A stretch of 18,248 nt of DNA from Hyphochytrium catenoides (taxonomy: Eukaryota; Sar; Hyphochytriomycetes; Hyphochytriales; Hyphochytriaceae), in contig FLMG01000904.1 of the NCBI GenBank assembly GCA_900088475.1, positions 1-18,248 of the forward strand, given 5' to 3'. Shown here piece by piece: positions 10,001-18,248 of the stretch (the first letter of the stretch is position 1; each line of letters starts with the position of its first letter). The position numbers and the translations under genes were made by a program. Under the pieces are notes generated by a model that worked only from the letters and a program-made list of their open reading frames with translations, was not told the origin of the DNA and did no database searches.

Positions 10001-13000
10001 CTTATTACCTTTGACAGGTCTCTGAGGTTGAACGTGTAATGGCTTTTGGCAGGGGTAGGAAGTAAGTTCGTGGAGATCTTATCATAGATTTCAATGGTGG
10101 CTGCTACTGCCTGGGGCCCAATAGCCTAATAGAATGAGACGCATGAGAGCCAACCGGATGAAGACAAACGTAAAGAGAAAACAGACAGAGATCTTGCATT
10201 ACTTCCAAATGGTCAACCATTACCTTGACAGCTGGCTGAAAGGGTCCCAGATACCATTCCATGATAGTATTGAAGATTCGTGACAATGAATCCTTGAGGA
10301 ATGGGACGAAACTCAGGAGGTTGAAGTGTCGAATGTATCGCTGGGTTATTTTGGACCTTCCTCCTCCTGGTGGGCCCATAGCAGCAATAAATTGCATGTC
10401 CACCTGAGTAAACAGACCACGCATCAGTAACCAGCAACAGAGATCACAGACAGTAACTCAATAGACTAAGAAGAACAGAAGAGTGCTCAGGAGGCCGATA
10501 TCAAGAACTTGAAAGAGATGTTGTGGGACAACCGTCCTTCCAGGCTTGTCCATCCAGTAGAACTTACCAAGTACTTGAAGGAGTTATCCGATCTCTCGTA
10601 CCAGCCAGCGTGATCCATCCATTGTCGGAGCAGCTCGATAGGTGGCTGTGCCCCAAATGCTTCTTTCGCGGGCATATTTAGGTCGTCCACAAAGACTAAA
10701 CATTGGCTGCCTACCGGGGGACCATAAACACCCTTGCGCCTGCAGAGTCGAGTTCAGTCGTTGCGTAGCCTATCCTTTCATTATCGCTCAGCTTATAAGC
10801 TCACCTCTTGTCTAGCTTGCCGTCAATAATATCCTGGGTTTGGTTAGCACTTGTCCGTGCAGAAAAGCTGAGGAGAATGGACTTGTAATTTTCCGCAAGG
10901 CCCGTCAAAATCTTCTTACGAATAGAAACAGACTTCCCTAGGGATGGCGTAGAGCGAGTTGGTAAGAGTCAATCGCTAAGACAGGGAAGGAGTCAGAGGT
11001 CAGTTGCCTCCTTTGAGGTTAAGCGGCTGTAAAACGTGTAACTTTCACTGCGGCCGTGTACGTACCTGTTCCTGTGTCCCCAGTGACGAGTACATGGTGA
11101 CCACGAGTTATGAGTGTGTCTAGAATGAAATCGCGTCTTTCCGTATCGACAGTGGGAACCAAGATTGAGTTGAAAGCGGCGTCTTTTGGAATTGAATAGC
11201 GGGGGCAGAGATCGTTCCAGTTCTATAGAGCCACAAGCAGTCAGACTCATGGTAGGCCAGCAGCTGCTACATTCTTATGCGGCCTGATACGATAGAGAGG
11301 GTCGAACCATCCACATGTCGGCAAGACTTGTTGTTATCCTAGATTGCTTACCTGCCAGACAACTCTCTTGGGGTCAAATTTGTAATCGAACACGCTACCT
11401 TCCATAGGGAAGGGCACGCTGCTCTTCAACCCTGCTTCCACTTGGTAATCAGGAGTTTTCGACAAAAATTCCTTGTGGGCATCGGAGCTTTCCAGCTTTT
11501 CTCCATTCGTGAGCACCCGCAAATAGATGTCGAAAAGGTCTCTGCTTTTACTGTCCACACACCCACCAAACGACCACATAGCTGCCATCAGAAAGCAGCC
11601 CTCAAGGATTTTTGGCGCGTCTGAGCCCAAGTTCTCCACTCCATCTACAAGGGCGGGGAAATAAAGGTAAGCAATTCAAAAAGCATAGTCCTTGACAAGA
11701 AGATGGCATGACGGCAGGTCCGACAGTAACACAGAATCCCAGACAGCTTTTGAAGCCAAAACCCGAGGCATGATCACTCCGGACATCAATGACCGCGCTA
11801 GGGAAGATCTCTTACCAAGGAAGCTCTGGAAGAGACGAAGACAAGATGCAACCATTTCCATGAACGTCACTGCTGTTGGAGTGACACAGAACTTCTCGAC
11901 GAAAAAGAGAAGGGGTGGCACCAGCCACTCCATAAGATCCTTAATGGCGTCTTCTTGGCCGACCAGAGCGGGGGGCAATTTTTCCACAATCCATGACTGA
12001 ACTAGTACTTTCCACCCAAGGTTCTTTGGTTCCATAAAGACCATACCCACGCGAGAGACAGTGGCTGGAGATGCCTGGAGTTTACAAAAGATGGGTTTCA
12101 GTTGTAGACCACGAAATAGAGTTACACGTATCTCGTCAAACCTCATCCAGATTTTCAGCCTCAAACATCATTGTCATTTGGTCGGTCATTTTGATAATCT
12201 CTCCACTGTTGAGACACAGCTTCTTATTATCGTCTAAGACGGTGTTCATGTTTTCAATCCAAACTGCGTCCACGGGGCCGTCGAACATCACCCATTTGCG
12301 GTCGGGACTGGCGTCCTGTGCACAAGCGCGATATGTGCAAGCCAGGATTCCTTTGCATAAGAAAAAAATCAGTTCGGCATCGGAGAAAATTGGGAGATCG
12401 ATTAGACCAATGGCAAATGCAGTGGGTACAAGTATATGAAGAAGGCCCTGTCACCAGAGACGCAGGTAGCACACGGTGCAACGGTGGCTTACCGTCGCTC
12501 CATTCATGCGTATTCTCGTCAAAGTTGCCGTAGAGTTGCCCAGAAGCTATACTCTTTGGGTTCATGGTATAGATGTGCACTTTTTCTAGCTGCTGGCCTC
12601 CTGTTCTTTCGTTCACCAGAGTCATGGCCTTCGCCAAAGTATGCGTGATGGATGTCTTGCCAGAATAGGTGTTACCAACAACCATCAGTCCGTGTCGAAC
12701 TTGAACTGTCTCATAGAGCTGGACAACTTTCTTCACAAACTCTTCCTTTGGCACTAACTTTGTAAGCCGTGACTGTGTGATGCTGATGCCCATCTCGCAG
12801 ACCTCTGTGATTGTAGGTATCAGTTGGCCATGGTCAGGTTCGTCCAAGTCTACCCCAGGGAAAAGGTCTGACGTGATCCCTTTAAACAGGGGGAGATCGT
12901 CGGTGGTAAACTTAGGCAAATTTACATCCTGGACCGACCTGCTCACAAGCCCAATCAGAAAAGAAAAAAGACAAATCTCGAGTAAGCGATAAACCGTGAA

Positions 13001-16000
13001 ACCAAAAGCTAGGATCTCCCCACCTGAGAACTATTTTTTCTTCTGTCCATCGAGGATCATTGGCTAGTTTTTGACGAAGATTTCCACAAGCAACCAAAAT
13101 AGAATTCACCGCTCGCATTCCATAGTCATAGTGCTTCTGTGAAGAGAGCTGCTCGGAAGCCAGCGTCAAAACCTGTGCGATCGACACGACGGGATAACGG
13201 TAGGGCGATTAGCATCAGTAGACCTCTTCATGTGTCACACAGATGGAGAGCGCATTACCTGAACCAGTTTAAGGGCATTACTTCGCGCATTCTGGAAGCC
13301 AAACGAGTACAGGCGGATCTCGGCGATTAAGGCGTAGTTGGGTACCATCATGGCACATGGGCGGAAGAGTGCCTTCAGATTGTCAGGAAGCTCTGCTCTT
13401 CCCGCATAACCAGGATTCATGGTAATGAAAACATTGGCGTTCCTGTTGAGCTTTAAAAGAGTGCCCTCGAAGTGGAACTTATCCAAATTCCCCTTTTTCG
13501 CCTCATTTATTGTCAGAATTTGCTGAGCAATGACTGATAGAACCTCAATATTGATGCGGTTGAACTCATCGAAGCAACACCAGGACCCGCTCGCAGCTAA
13601 TCCCTTAAAGAATTTCGCCATTGCAAGATAGTCCAAGCCATCCGAACAGTTGAAAACCACGCATTGGATTGCAATAGCCTTTGAAAGGTCTTTTACTGTT
13701 TCGGTCTTCCCCGTACCAGCAGGACCTGATATTGATTCAGAATTAGTCGTACATAAGATGCAACAACAATACGTGGAGCGTGAAGAAGCTCGAGAAAAGC
13801 AGTCGTAAAGGCATATTGATCCACAAACGCGTTATACCTTCTGGCGCCCCGCCATAGAGCAGGTCAATTGCTCCCATCATTGTTCGATAGCAGCGATCGG
13901 TCAGTGGGGTGATAACCAGGCGAGACGTATTGCCGAGGTACTCATAGCCGTACCATACCTACCATGAACCCGTACATATTGTAAGATGTGCGGCAGTAGC
14001 CAGAGCGTTAAAGTGGACGACAAGGTCATGGTGTCAGATATCTTCTGCATCTATCTTACCTTTGCATTCACGATTCTGGCCTGCAAGTCCATGCCACCAT
14101 CTTTCCTCTTCCCCTCCACCCAGTAATATCGGAGCTGGCTAATCCACTCGAAATCCGTCACCTGCTCGACTCCGGCATCTATCATTTGAGATATGGTGTC
14201 TCTGGCATGCACATCTATCACCACCAGAGCTCCAATGGTGGTTCTCTCTAGCTTACTTAGATTTCCTCGGACGAGCACTACAATGTCATCTAGAGACCTA
14301 TTCGACTTTTCCAGGAATTGCTTGAGACCTTTGTTCCCGCTCTTCTTGATCACGTTATTCACATCATTCGTCCAGAACACCTGACTGACCCCCAGCACTA
14401 CCTGCGCGGGCCATTGCAGGCACCATTGCACGCGAGGATTCTTCGGATAAGCCTCAACAGCACTATCATGAGAGCGTTAGTCTCGGTTGCAACTTGAGTG
14501 GCTTGCGGGATAGCAAGCAACCTTCTCGCTCCGATTGCCATGTTCAACTTAACAGGAACGAGGTACTCACTCTATCATCTGAATTCCTATTCTACAGTAA
14601 CCAACACTGCATCAACCCATCCCTTCAGGTGGCATTAGTACCTGGCTGTTTGGAAGCGTACTGCTTCCCACTGTGACGCTTCGACCTCTAGCAGCCACAT
14701 CTCTACGTTTCCCTTGTTCTTGCTACTCTCCGGGTTCACCGGTGTCACTAGGGTAACTTCCTCTCCTTGGGCGCTGATCATCTTTGAAATCATCATGTCT
14801 TTCTCAAACTTGACCTTGCTAACTCCTTCAAAACACTTTCCTGTCAGGAAGTGTTAGAGACCAGCTAATGGAAGCTCCTCCTGGGTTGAGAAAGCCGTCA
14901 CGTGACTCCTGTCTTACCTAAATGTGGCTGGACTGCTAAGGGGTTCTTCGTCTGAGAGAGGATCTCGAGCAACTCGTCATTTGACAGAAAGAAAAAGCGA
15001 GGAAAGTAGAGCCTCTTCATCTCCAGGTAGTCATTTAGTCCCTTTTGAATCTCTTCAAGCTTCTCGTTGGCCTTTTGGAACTTTTGCAGAAGCTGGTCCC
15101 GGTTAGCGGCCTCCATGAAAGACGGTTCCGCCTGGGTATCACTCATGGTCTTCCGCCACAGAGCGTCGACGCTCGCGAATCTCCTGAAGAGAAAAGGCAC
15201 GAACGGTGAGATCACACTTCGGCCAAATCCATTCACATTTCTCTACCTTGCTTCTGCAGGCATCTGCCTCATGATATCTTCGGAACCAAATATGGGTTCT
15301 AGATAGAGCCAAGTGCGTTGGCATGCAATCCATTCATCCAAGAGTTGTTGAGCATACTGAAGCTTCTGTTCCCATGATTTGCAGTCCGACTCTATGGGCT
15401 TGATGTATGGCGATCCGCGCATCGTTTGGACCTTGACAATCTGGTCGTCAAGAAGAGCAATGATATCGTCCACGCCTCGCACCACGTACGTTCCTTTAAT
15501 GACGATAGCACCAGAGTCAGTAAACGGTATGTGCCATATGACCCTGATCCTCTGCATATGTGCCCGTCTAGTCTAGTAATTGTATACCTAGCTTTGTTTC
15601 AGTTCCACTCTATCTCCATTCCTAAGTCTGCACTGGTCATCTCTCGCAGGATAGCTCATACGCTATGCACGCACCTGTCTCCTTATATGGCAAAACCTCG
15701 AACTGGACGACATCCCATTCCGCCTTCATGTTATTTAATGCCCTTTCCAGCGAATATTCCTTCTCTGCTACCTGGCAGATCTCTTGGATCTTTTCTACAT
15801 GATTGATGATGCCGTTATCCAGCAACTGCTGCAACGTCAAGTCGTCGTCGGGTTCAATCGTCTGTCCAATCCTTTCCGATAGGATCTGCCAGTGGCGTTC
15901 GCGTAATGCAGGACTGGCTAGACTCTGGATAACGGGCAAGTACACTCGGAATTCATCCGTACGCTGGCGAAGGACCGCAGCCACTTCCGCTGACCCGGGA

Positions 16001-18248
16001 GCTGTGTCCGCCAGAAGCTTGCTCAATTTATATGACGATTTCCACCACTCGGTGACGTCCTTCTCGATTTTCCCAGCATCTAAGTCCTTAAATGGTCCCT
16101 TCAGCCAAGCATCCTTACTGTGTACATCGTAATGGTCAATAACTCTGTCAAGCGGCTAGCAGTGTGGCGCAGTGTGCCAGACGTAGTCGAACTCCTTTGC
16201 TATACTCTGGATGCCACTTACCTGTGGTAGAAATCACTGCACATGGTCCATAGCTTGAAGTATGGTTCAAATTCTCTCTCCAATTGGTCAATGATAGTGT
16301 ACTCATGCGGTGTGAAGCCAAAGACACTTTCCCTCATGTTGAAATCCTCAGCCTTTGCCCTCGTAGCGACAAGGTTGTCATGCAGAAAGCTGGCCAATTC
16401 AACGAATTTTTCGGTCTGTTCTATGTCCCCGTAGCCTTTGAAGGCCTGTACCTGGGTCTCGTACTTCTCCAGATCACCTGAACAAGAGATAGAGAGTACA
16501 TGCTTAGCTTTCTTATTGTGCGTATACAATCAGGAATTTCCACGTACTGTCGAATCGTTCCTTCTCCAGCGCCAATTTATCCATCATGACAATTTTATCG
16601 TGTTCAAGTTCCGCATTGGACTCTTCGGTAGCTTTGAGGATCCTGAGTGGCCACTGAAAAGATGTTAGCTTGCGACCTTGCGGCGAGTTCCTGGTATTAA
16701 GATAACTCCAACCTGCTTGGTGCTATATGCAAGGTCGAAGTCTTCCTGGGAAAGGCCTTGCCTAAACTCGTCAAGCATTGATATATTGTCATGTACTCTA
16801 GCAACCTCCAGACTCATCTCCTGGATCGTGTGTTTACTGTTCTGGATGAACTGCTTCAGCTGAGCCAGCTCAGACTCATTGGTCGGCTTTTTCTGAATAT
16901 TGGCTAGGATGTTCTCATACCTACGACGTCATCTTTAAGTCAGGACTGCGAGAGGCAAGTAGGAGGCCAAGTACAGAGGAGTTTAACACGCTACAGTTAA
17001 GTGAGCATTTGGCACAAATAGAACAGTCAGACAATGAGAACGGGCAAGTGGCCCGCTTGCACTAAGATGCAGACAGTGCTGTCCATTAGCTGACGAGCGA
17101 AGGTCGGACACTAGAAATAAGGCACCAATATAATGAAATTAAGGCCGAGAAGGAAGGACGAAAAGCAGATACCTCCGGGTAATGTCAAGGTTTTCTTGGC
17201 GAAATGAATTGACCAGTAGCCCAATTAGGGCGTTAGCAATTTCCATGGCTTTGGCGCGTAGCTGTTTTTTTATGTTTGAGGTGTCAATCCTCACAATTGA
17301 GAAGCTTTCAGAGTCATAAGATAAACCCTCTAGCTCTCGTGCAGTATGATAGAACTTCCTTATCTCTGCGGTGTACTCCTGAACGCTTGGTCGTGGCTCT
17401 CTGGTACTAAACAATTTTACGTACTGTCGGGTTGGTAAGAAATGTGTTAATGAAGGACATCATGATGAGAGGCACTGGACGTCAATCTTACATCCTCCGT
17501 CTGAATTGAGAAGAGTCTAGCATGATCTTGATAAAGACTGGCCAGCTGTAGAGGCTCAATCATTGCCTCCTTGAACATTTTAGAAATATCTTCAGTTACC
17601 TCCTGAAGAAGCATTTCCGTCGAACGCGCCTCGCAACACTGCGAGTAAAACGCAAAGAGCTTCTTCTTGGGAACAGGAAGGAGTGAAAGCATCTCACTGT
17701 CAATGGACTCAAAAGTATTGAGGGAAGCAGCAATCTGTCGCAGCTCATGAAGGAGGGCATCTTCCAGATCTCCCGGAGAGGGGTCGAGTTCAATCGTTCC
17801 ATTGACCTGAGCCAGTGAAACCGCAAACAGTGGGCCAGAGATTCTTGCACCTTCAATTGATGGCGTTTCCAACTTTCCCGTAGCCCCTTTAACATGTCTA
17901 GAGCTTCCTGAAGTGCACATTTGTATGAATTGACGCCAACCCTCAATAGAGGATTCCGCAAGCAGCCGAAGCTGTGAGCTCATCCGAAAATGGATATGCC
18001 GGAGCAGTTGATTTAGAGCACTAACTTGAAAGGATTTCATATCACTCTGAAAAAGGTCGAATACATCCTGAAGATTGTCCACTGCATTTTCGAGCACTGA
18101 ACGGCGCCAGTCGGTCGCCACCTGACTCGTAACATTCTTGTTGTGCTTGGACTGTCGTTCTCTAAAAATGGAGACCGCGCATGGAACTTGAAGGCCAGTT
18201 AATTCGATATCCACAAGCAGCTTTTTCTCAACAGATGTCTGCCAAGTT
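2337..18248 (-). CDS. Axonemal inner-arm dynein heavy chain, DNAH3/DNAH7/DNAH12 type, 5' partial
   Basis: ATP-driven microtubule motor of the single-headed inner dynein arms, which bend the flagellar axoneme. I joined 42 exons (high-low): 18248-17492, 17423-17173, 16920-16713, 16653-16548, 16477-16222, 16144-15675, 15493-15247, 15183-14918, 14840-14642, 14462-14060, 13958-13838, 13725-13259, 13172-13024, 12938-12493, 12350-12142, 12074-11816, 11644-11352, 11222-11066, 10937-10805, 10739-10568, 10403-10224, 10125-10009, 9872-9684, 9453-9088, 8853-8745, 8674-8432, 8320-7866, 7799-7683, 7552-7264, 7162-6942, 6879-6775, 6521-6189, 6018-5524, 5461-5292, 5226-4767, 4700-4535, 4480-4347, 4282-4099, 4040-3891, 3817-3540, 3459-3155, 3084-2337. 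All junctions are GT-AG and phases agree; about 3793 residues to a TAG stop. Motifs: [10 protein letters not shown] and CFDEFNR (AAA1), GNTYSGKTS (AAA2), GDTGTGKS and VFVDDLNMP (AAA3), GVGGSGRKS (AAA4), and C-terminal STTGHSTNF. Wording around the linker, stalk and C-terminus follows human DNAH7 closely from memory; DNAH3, DNAH12 or a lineage-specific paralogue cannot be excluded. The start codon lies right of the window. No sign of decay. Confidence 0.95.
4099..6521 (-). other. Dynein AAA5-AAA6
   Basis: Residues about 2654-3300 from exons 6521-6189, 6018-5524, 5461-5292, 5226-4767, 4700-4535, 4480-4347 and 4282-4099. Family blocks in order: [152 protein letters not shown] and [13 protein letters not shown]. 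These subdomains do not bind nucleotide in dyneins and complete the ring. A 54-nt intron lies inside the SPGADP block. Confidence 0.92.
4481..4534 (-). other. 54-nt intron of 3n length with no stop codon
   Basis: Donor GTAAAAC and acceptor CGCAG flank 54 bases, the shortest intron in the gene, with CTGAT as a likely branch site 12-17 bases before the end. Splicing restores LSPGADPM, which all dyneins share. Left unspliced, it would keep frame and insert 18 residues after the SPGA, by chance creating GAGKT, a false P-loop. I therefore call it an intron and not coding. Confidence 0.85.
6775..8320 (-). other. Dynein stalk coiled coil and microtubule-binding tip
   Basis: Residues about 2258-2653. 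The ascending coiled coil lies in the exon 8320-7866 (after [12 protein letters not shown]-like [12 protein letters not shown]) and in 7799-7683, rich in Glu, Lys, Gln and Ala. The globular tip is mainly in exon 7552-7264, beginning [18 protein letters not shown] and including [10 protein letters not shown] and NADFNPDKV. The descending helix is in 7162-6942 and 6879-6775, with the conserved [15 protein letters not shown] at its base. The tip contacts the neighbouring doublet microtubule. Lengths match the family, with no insertion (flap) in the tip. Confidence 0.92.
8321..8431 (-). other. 111-nt intron of 3n length with no stop codon
   Basis: Donor GTAAAGG and acceptor TTTTACAG flank 111 bases that stay open in the dynein frame, so the frame runs without a stop from the exon 8674-8432 through to past 7866. 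Splicing gives [14 protein letters not shown], matching the family's CTIDWF...WP spacing. Retention would add 37 residues rich in Gly, Asn and Leu that have no counterpart in dyneins I know. Confidence 0.85.
8432..10125 (-). other. Dynein AAA4
   Basis: Residues about 1917-2257, exons 10125-10009, 9872-9684, 9453-9088, 8853-8745 and 8674-8432. The P-loop reads GVGGSGRKS at 9213-9187, with Arg (codon 9195-9193) where Walker A normally has Lys. [35 protein letters not shown] and [27 protein letters not shown] are clear family blocks. Introns here are long (230 nt at 9683-9454, 234 nt at 9087-8854). The acceptor at 9454 (TTTGAAG) is weak but has a CTAAT branch-like site upstream and gives LLYGNF in the expected place. 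Confidence 0.9.
10224..11222 (-). other. Dynein AAA3, regulatory ATPase site
   Basis: Residues about 1703-1916, exons 11222-11066, 10937-10805, 10739-10568 and 10403-10224. Walker A GDTGTGKS (residues 1750-1757) is interrupted by the 128-nt intron 11065-10938 inside the final glycine codon. [15 protein letters not shown] follows, then Walker [10 protein letters not shown] in the next exon, [12 protein letters not shown], and [10 protein letters not shown]. Both acidic Walker B residues are Asp, the usual form at AAA3 in dynein. The site looks able to bind nucleotide and gate the main cycle. Confidence 0.93.
11352..12938 (-). other. Dynein AAA2
   Basis: Residues about 1300-1702, exons 12938-12493, 12350-12142, 12074-11816 and 11644-11352. 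Walker A GNTYSGKT is at 12676-12653 (residue 1388 onward). A Walker-B-like [14 protein letters not shown] follows, in which the usual Asp-Glu is Asp-Gly, as is normal for AAA2, so this site is expected to bind but not hydrolyse [19 protein letters not shown] is the sensor region. The donor at 12141 (GTTTGA) is weak, but the junction gives LDE-ASPATVS, one residue shorter than the family pattern. Confidence 0.9.
13024..13958 (-). other. Dynein AAA1, main ATPase site
   Basis: Residues about 1055-1299, exons 13958-13838, 13725-13259 and 13172-13024. The Walker A motif GPAGTGKT (residues 1095-1102) is split by the 112-nt intron 13837-13726 within its first glycine codon. Walker B CFDEFNR has its FDEFNR part at 13573-13556, with the catalytic glutamate present. 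The upstream block YGYEYLGN, then [14 protein letters not shown], and downstream [23 protein letters not shown] are textbook for the family. All residues needed for ATP binding and hydrolysis are intact, so the motor should be active. Confidence 0.95.
14060..16144 (-). other. Dynein linker region (DHC N2), exons 6-10
   Basis: Residues about 526-1054 form the linker that swings across the AAA ring during the power stroke. Recognisable family blocks are RGVDDI followed by [32 protein letters not shown], and [19 protein letters not shown], then QPHLGKCFEG across the junction 14918/14840. Exons: 16144-15675, 15493-15247, 15183-14918, 14840-14642, 14462-14060. The acceptor at 15494 is TTAAAG with a poor pyrimidine tract, but it restores [14 protein letters not shown] and a CTGAC branch-like site lies just upstream. 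The junction 14642/14462 is chosen by phase. Confidence 0.88.
16145..18248 (-). other. Dynein N-terminal tail, exons 1-5 of the window (5' end missing)
   Basis: About 525 residues from the exons 18248-17492, 17423-17173, 16920-16713, 16653-16548 and 16477-16222. The first exon is open to the window edge (frame starts at 18247) and contains no ATG that must be the start, so the gene continues outside. The sequence is helical and charged, as expected for the poorly conserved tail that binds intermediate or light chains and docks on the doublet microtubule. The 252-nt intron 17172-16921 is the second longest in the gene. Exon borders here rest on splice signals, frame closure and loose family resemblance, so they are less certain than in the motor. 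Confidence 0.75.

Noticed and set aside
11645-11815. Read-through of the exon ending at 11816 as coding
   Set aside because: The frame reaches a stop before the next exon and the added residues match nothing; joining to 11644 closes the phase and the AAA2 alignment.
15494-15557. Extension of the linker exon upstream to an ATG near 15557
   Set aside because: No acceptor there matches the phase-1 donor at 15674, whereas the acceptor at 15494 restores the family sequence YKETG-TYVVRG.
1-18248. CRISPR arrays, tRNA, rRNA, transposons or prokaryotic operon signals
   Set aside because: I saw no direct-repeat/spacer pattern, clover-leaf-like tRNA, rRNA core, transposase frame or terminal inverted repeats. 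The window is intron-bearing eukaryotic DNA.

Overview
This is a eukaryotic nuclear window with two protein-coding genes that converge tail to tail. The larger is an axonemal dynein heavy chain on the minus strand, from the right edge down to 2337. It can be assembled into 42 exons with no frameshift or internal stop. All 41 inferred introns are GT-AG, and the exon phases close exactly from the first codon to the TAG stop. The smaller is an uninterrupted plus-strand gene (639-1964) for a secreted-then-anchored type I membrane protein with a tiny six-cysteine domain.

Organism: axonemal dynein means the organism builds a motile flagellum or cilium. Introns are dense (about one per 280 coding bases) and short (54-253 nt). 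The small gene carries a cysteine-rich module ending like a fungal CBM1 cellulose-binding domain, followed by a Ser/Thr/Asn-rich spacer, one membrane helix and a long serine-rich tail, which resembles fungal cell-wall sensors. Together these fit a zoosporic (chytrid-like) fungus best. Another intron-rich flagellated protist is possible. An oomycete is less likely because of the intron density. This assignment is inference. The standard genetic code fits both genes.

Layout: 1-638 is 5' flanking DNA with a CT-rich microsatellite and no convincing gene. 639-1964 is the membrane protein. 1965-2336 is the shared 3' intergenic space. 2337-18248 is the dynein gene, read right to left: N-terminal tail (18248-16145), linker (16144-14060), AAA1 (13958-13024), AAA2 (12938-11352), AAA3 (11222-10224), AAA4 (10125-8432), stalk and microtubule-binding tip (8320-6775), AAA5-AAA6 (6521-4099) and C-terminal region (4040-2337). 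The window encodes about 3793 residues. The family is usually about 4000, so the start codon and perhaps 200-250 N-terminal residues lie beyond the right edge.

The two genes show no functional link beyond being neighbours. The dynein is a good but ordinary member of the single-headed inner-arm DNAH3/DNAH7/DNAH12 group. The least familiar item is the membrane protein with its CBM1/knottin-like ectodomain. Two dynein introns of 3n length without stops (54 and 111 nt) are the main oddities of gene structure.
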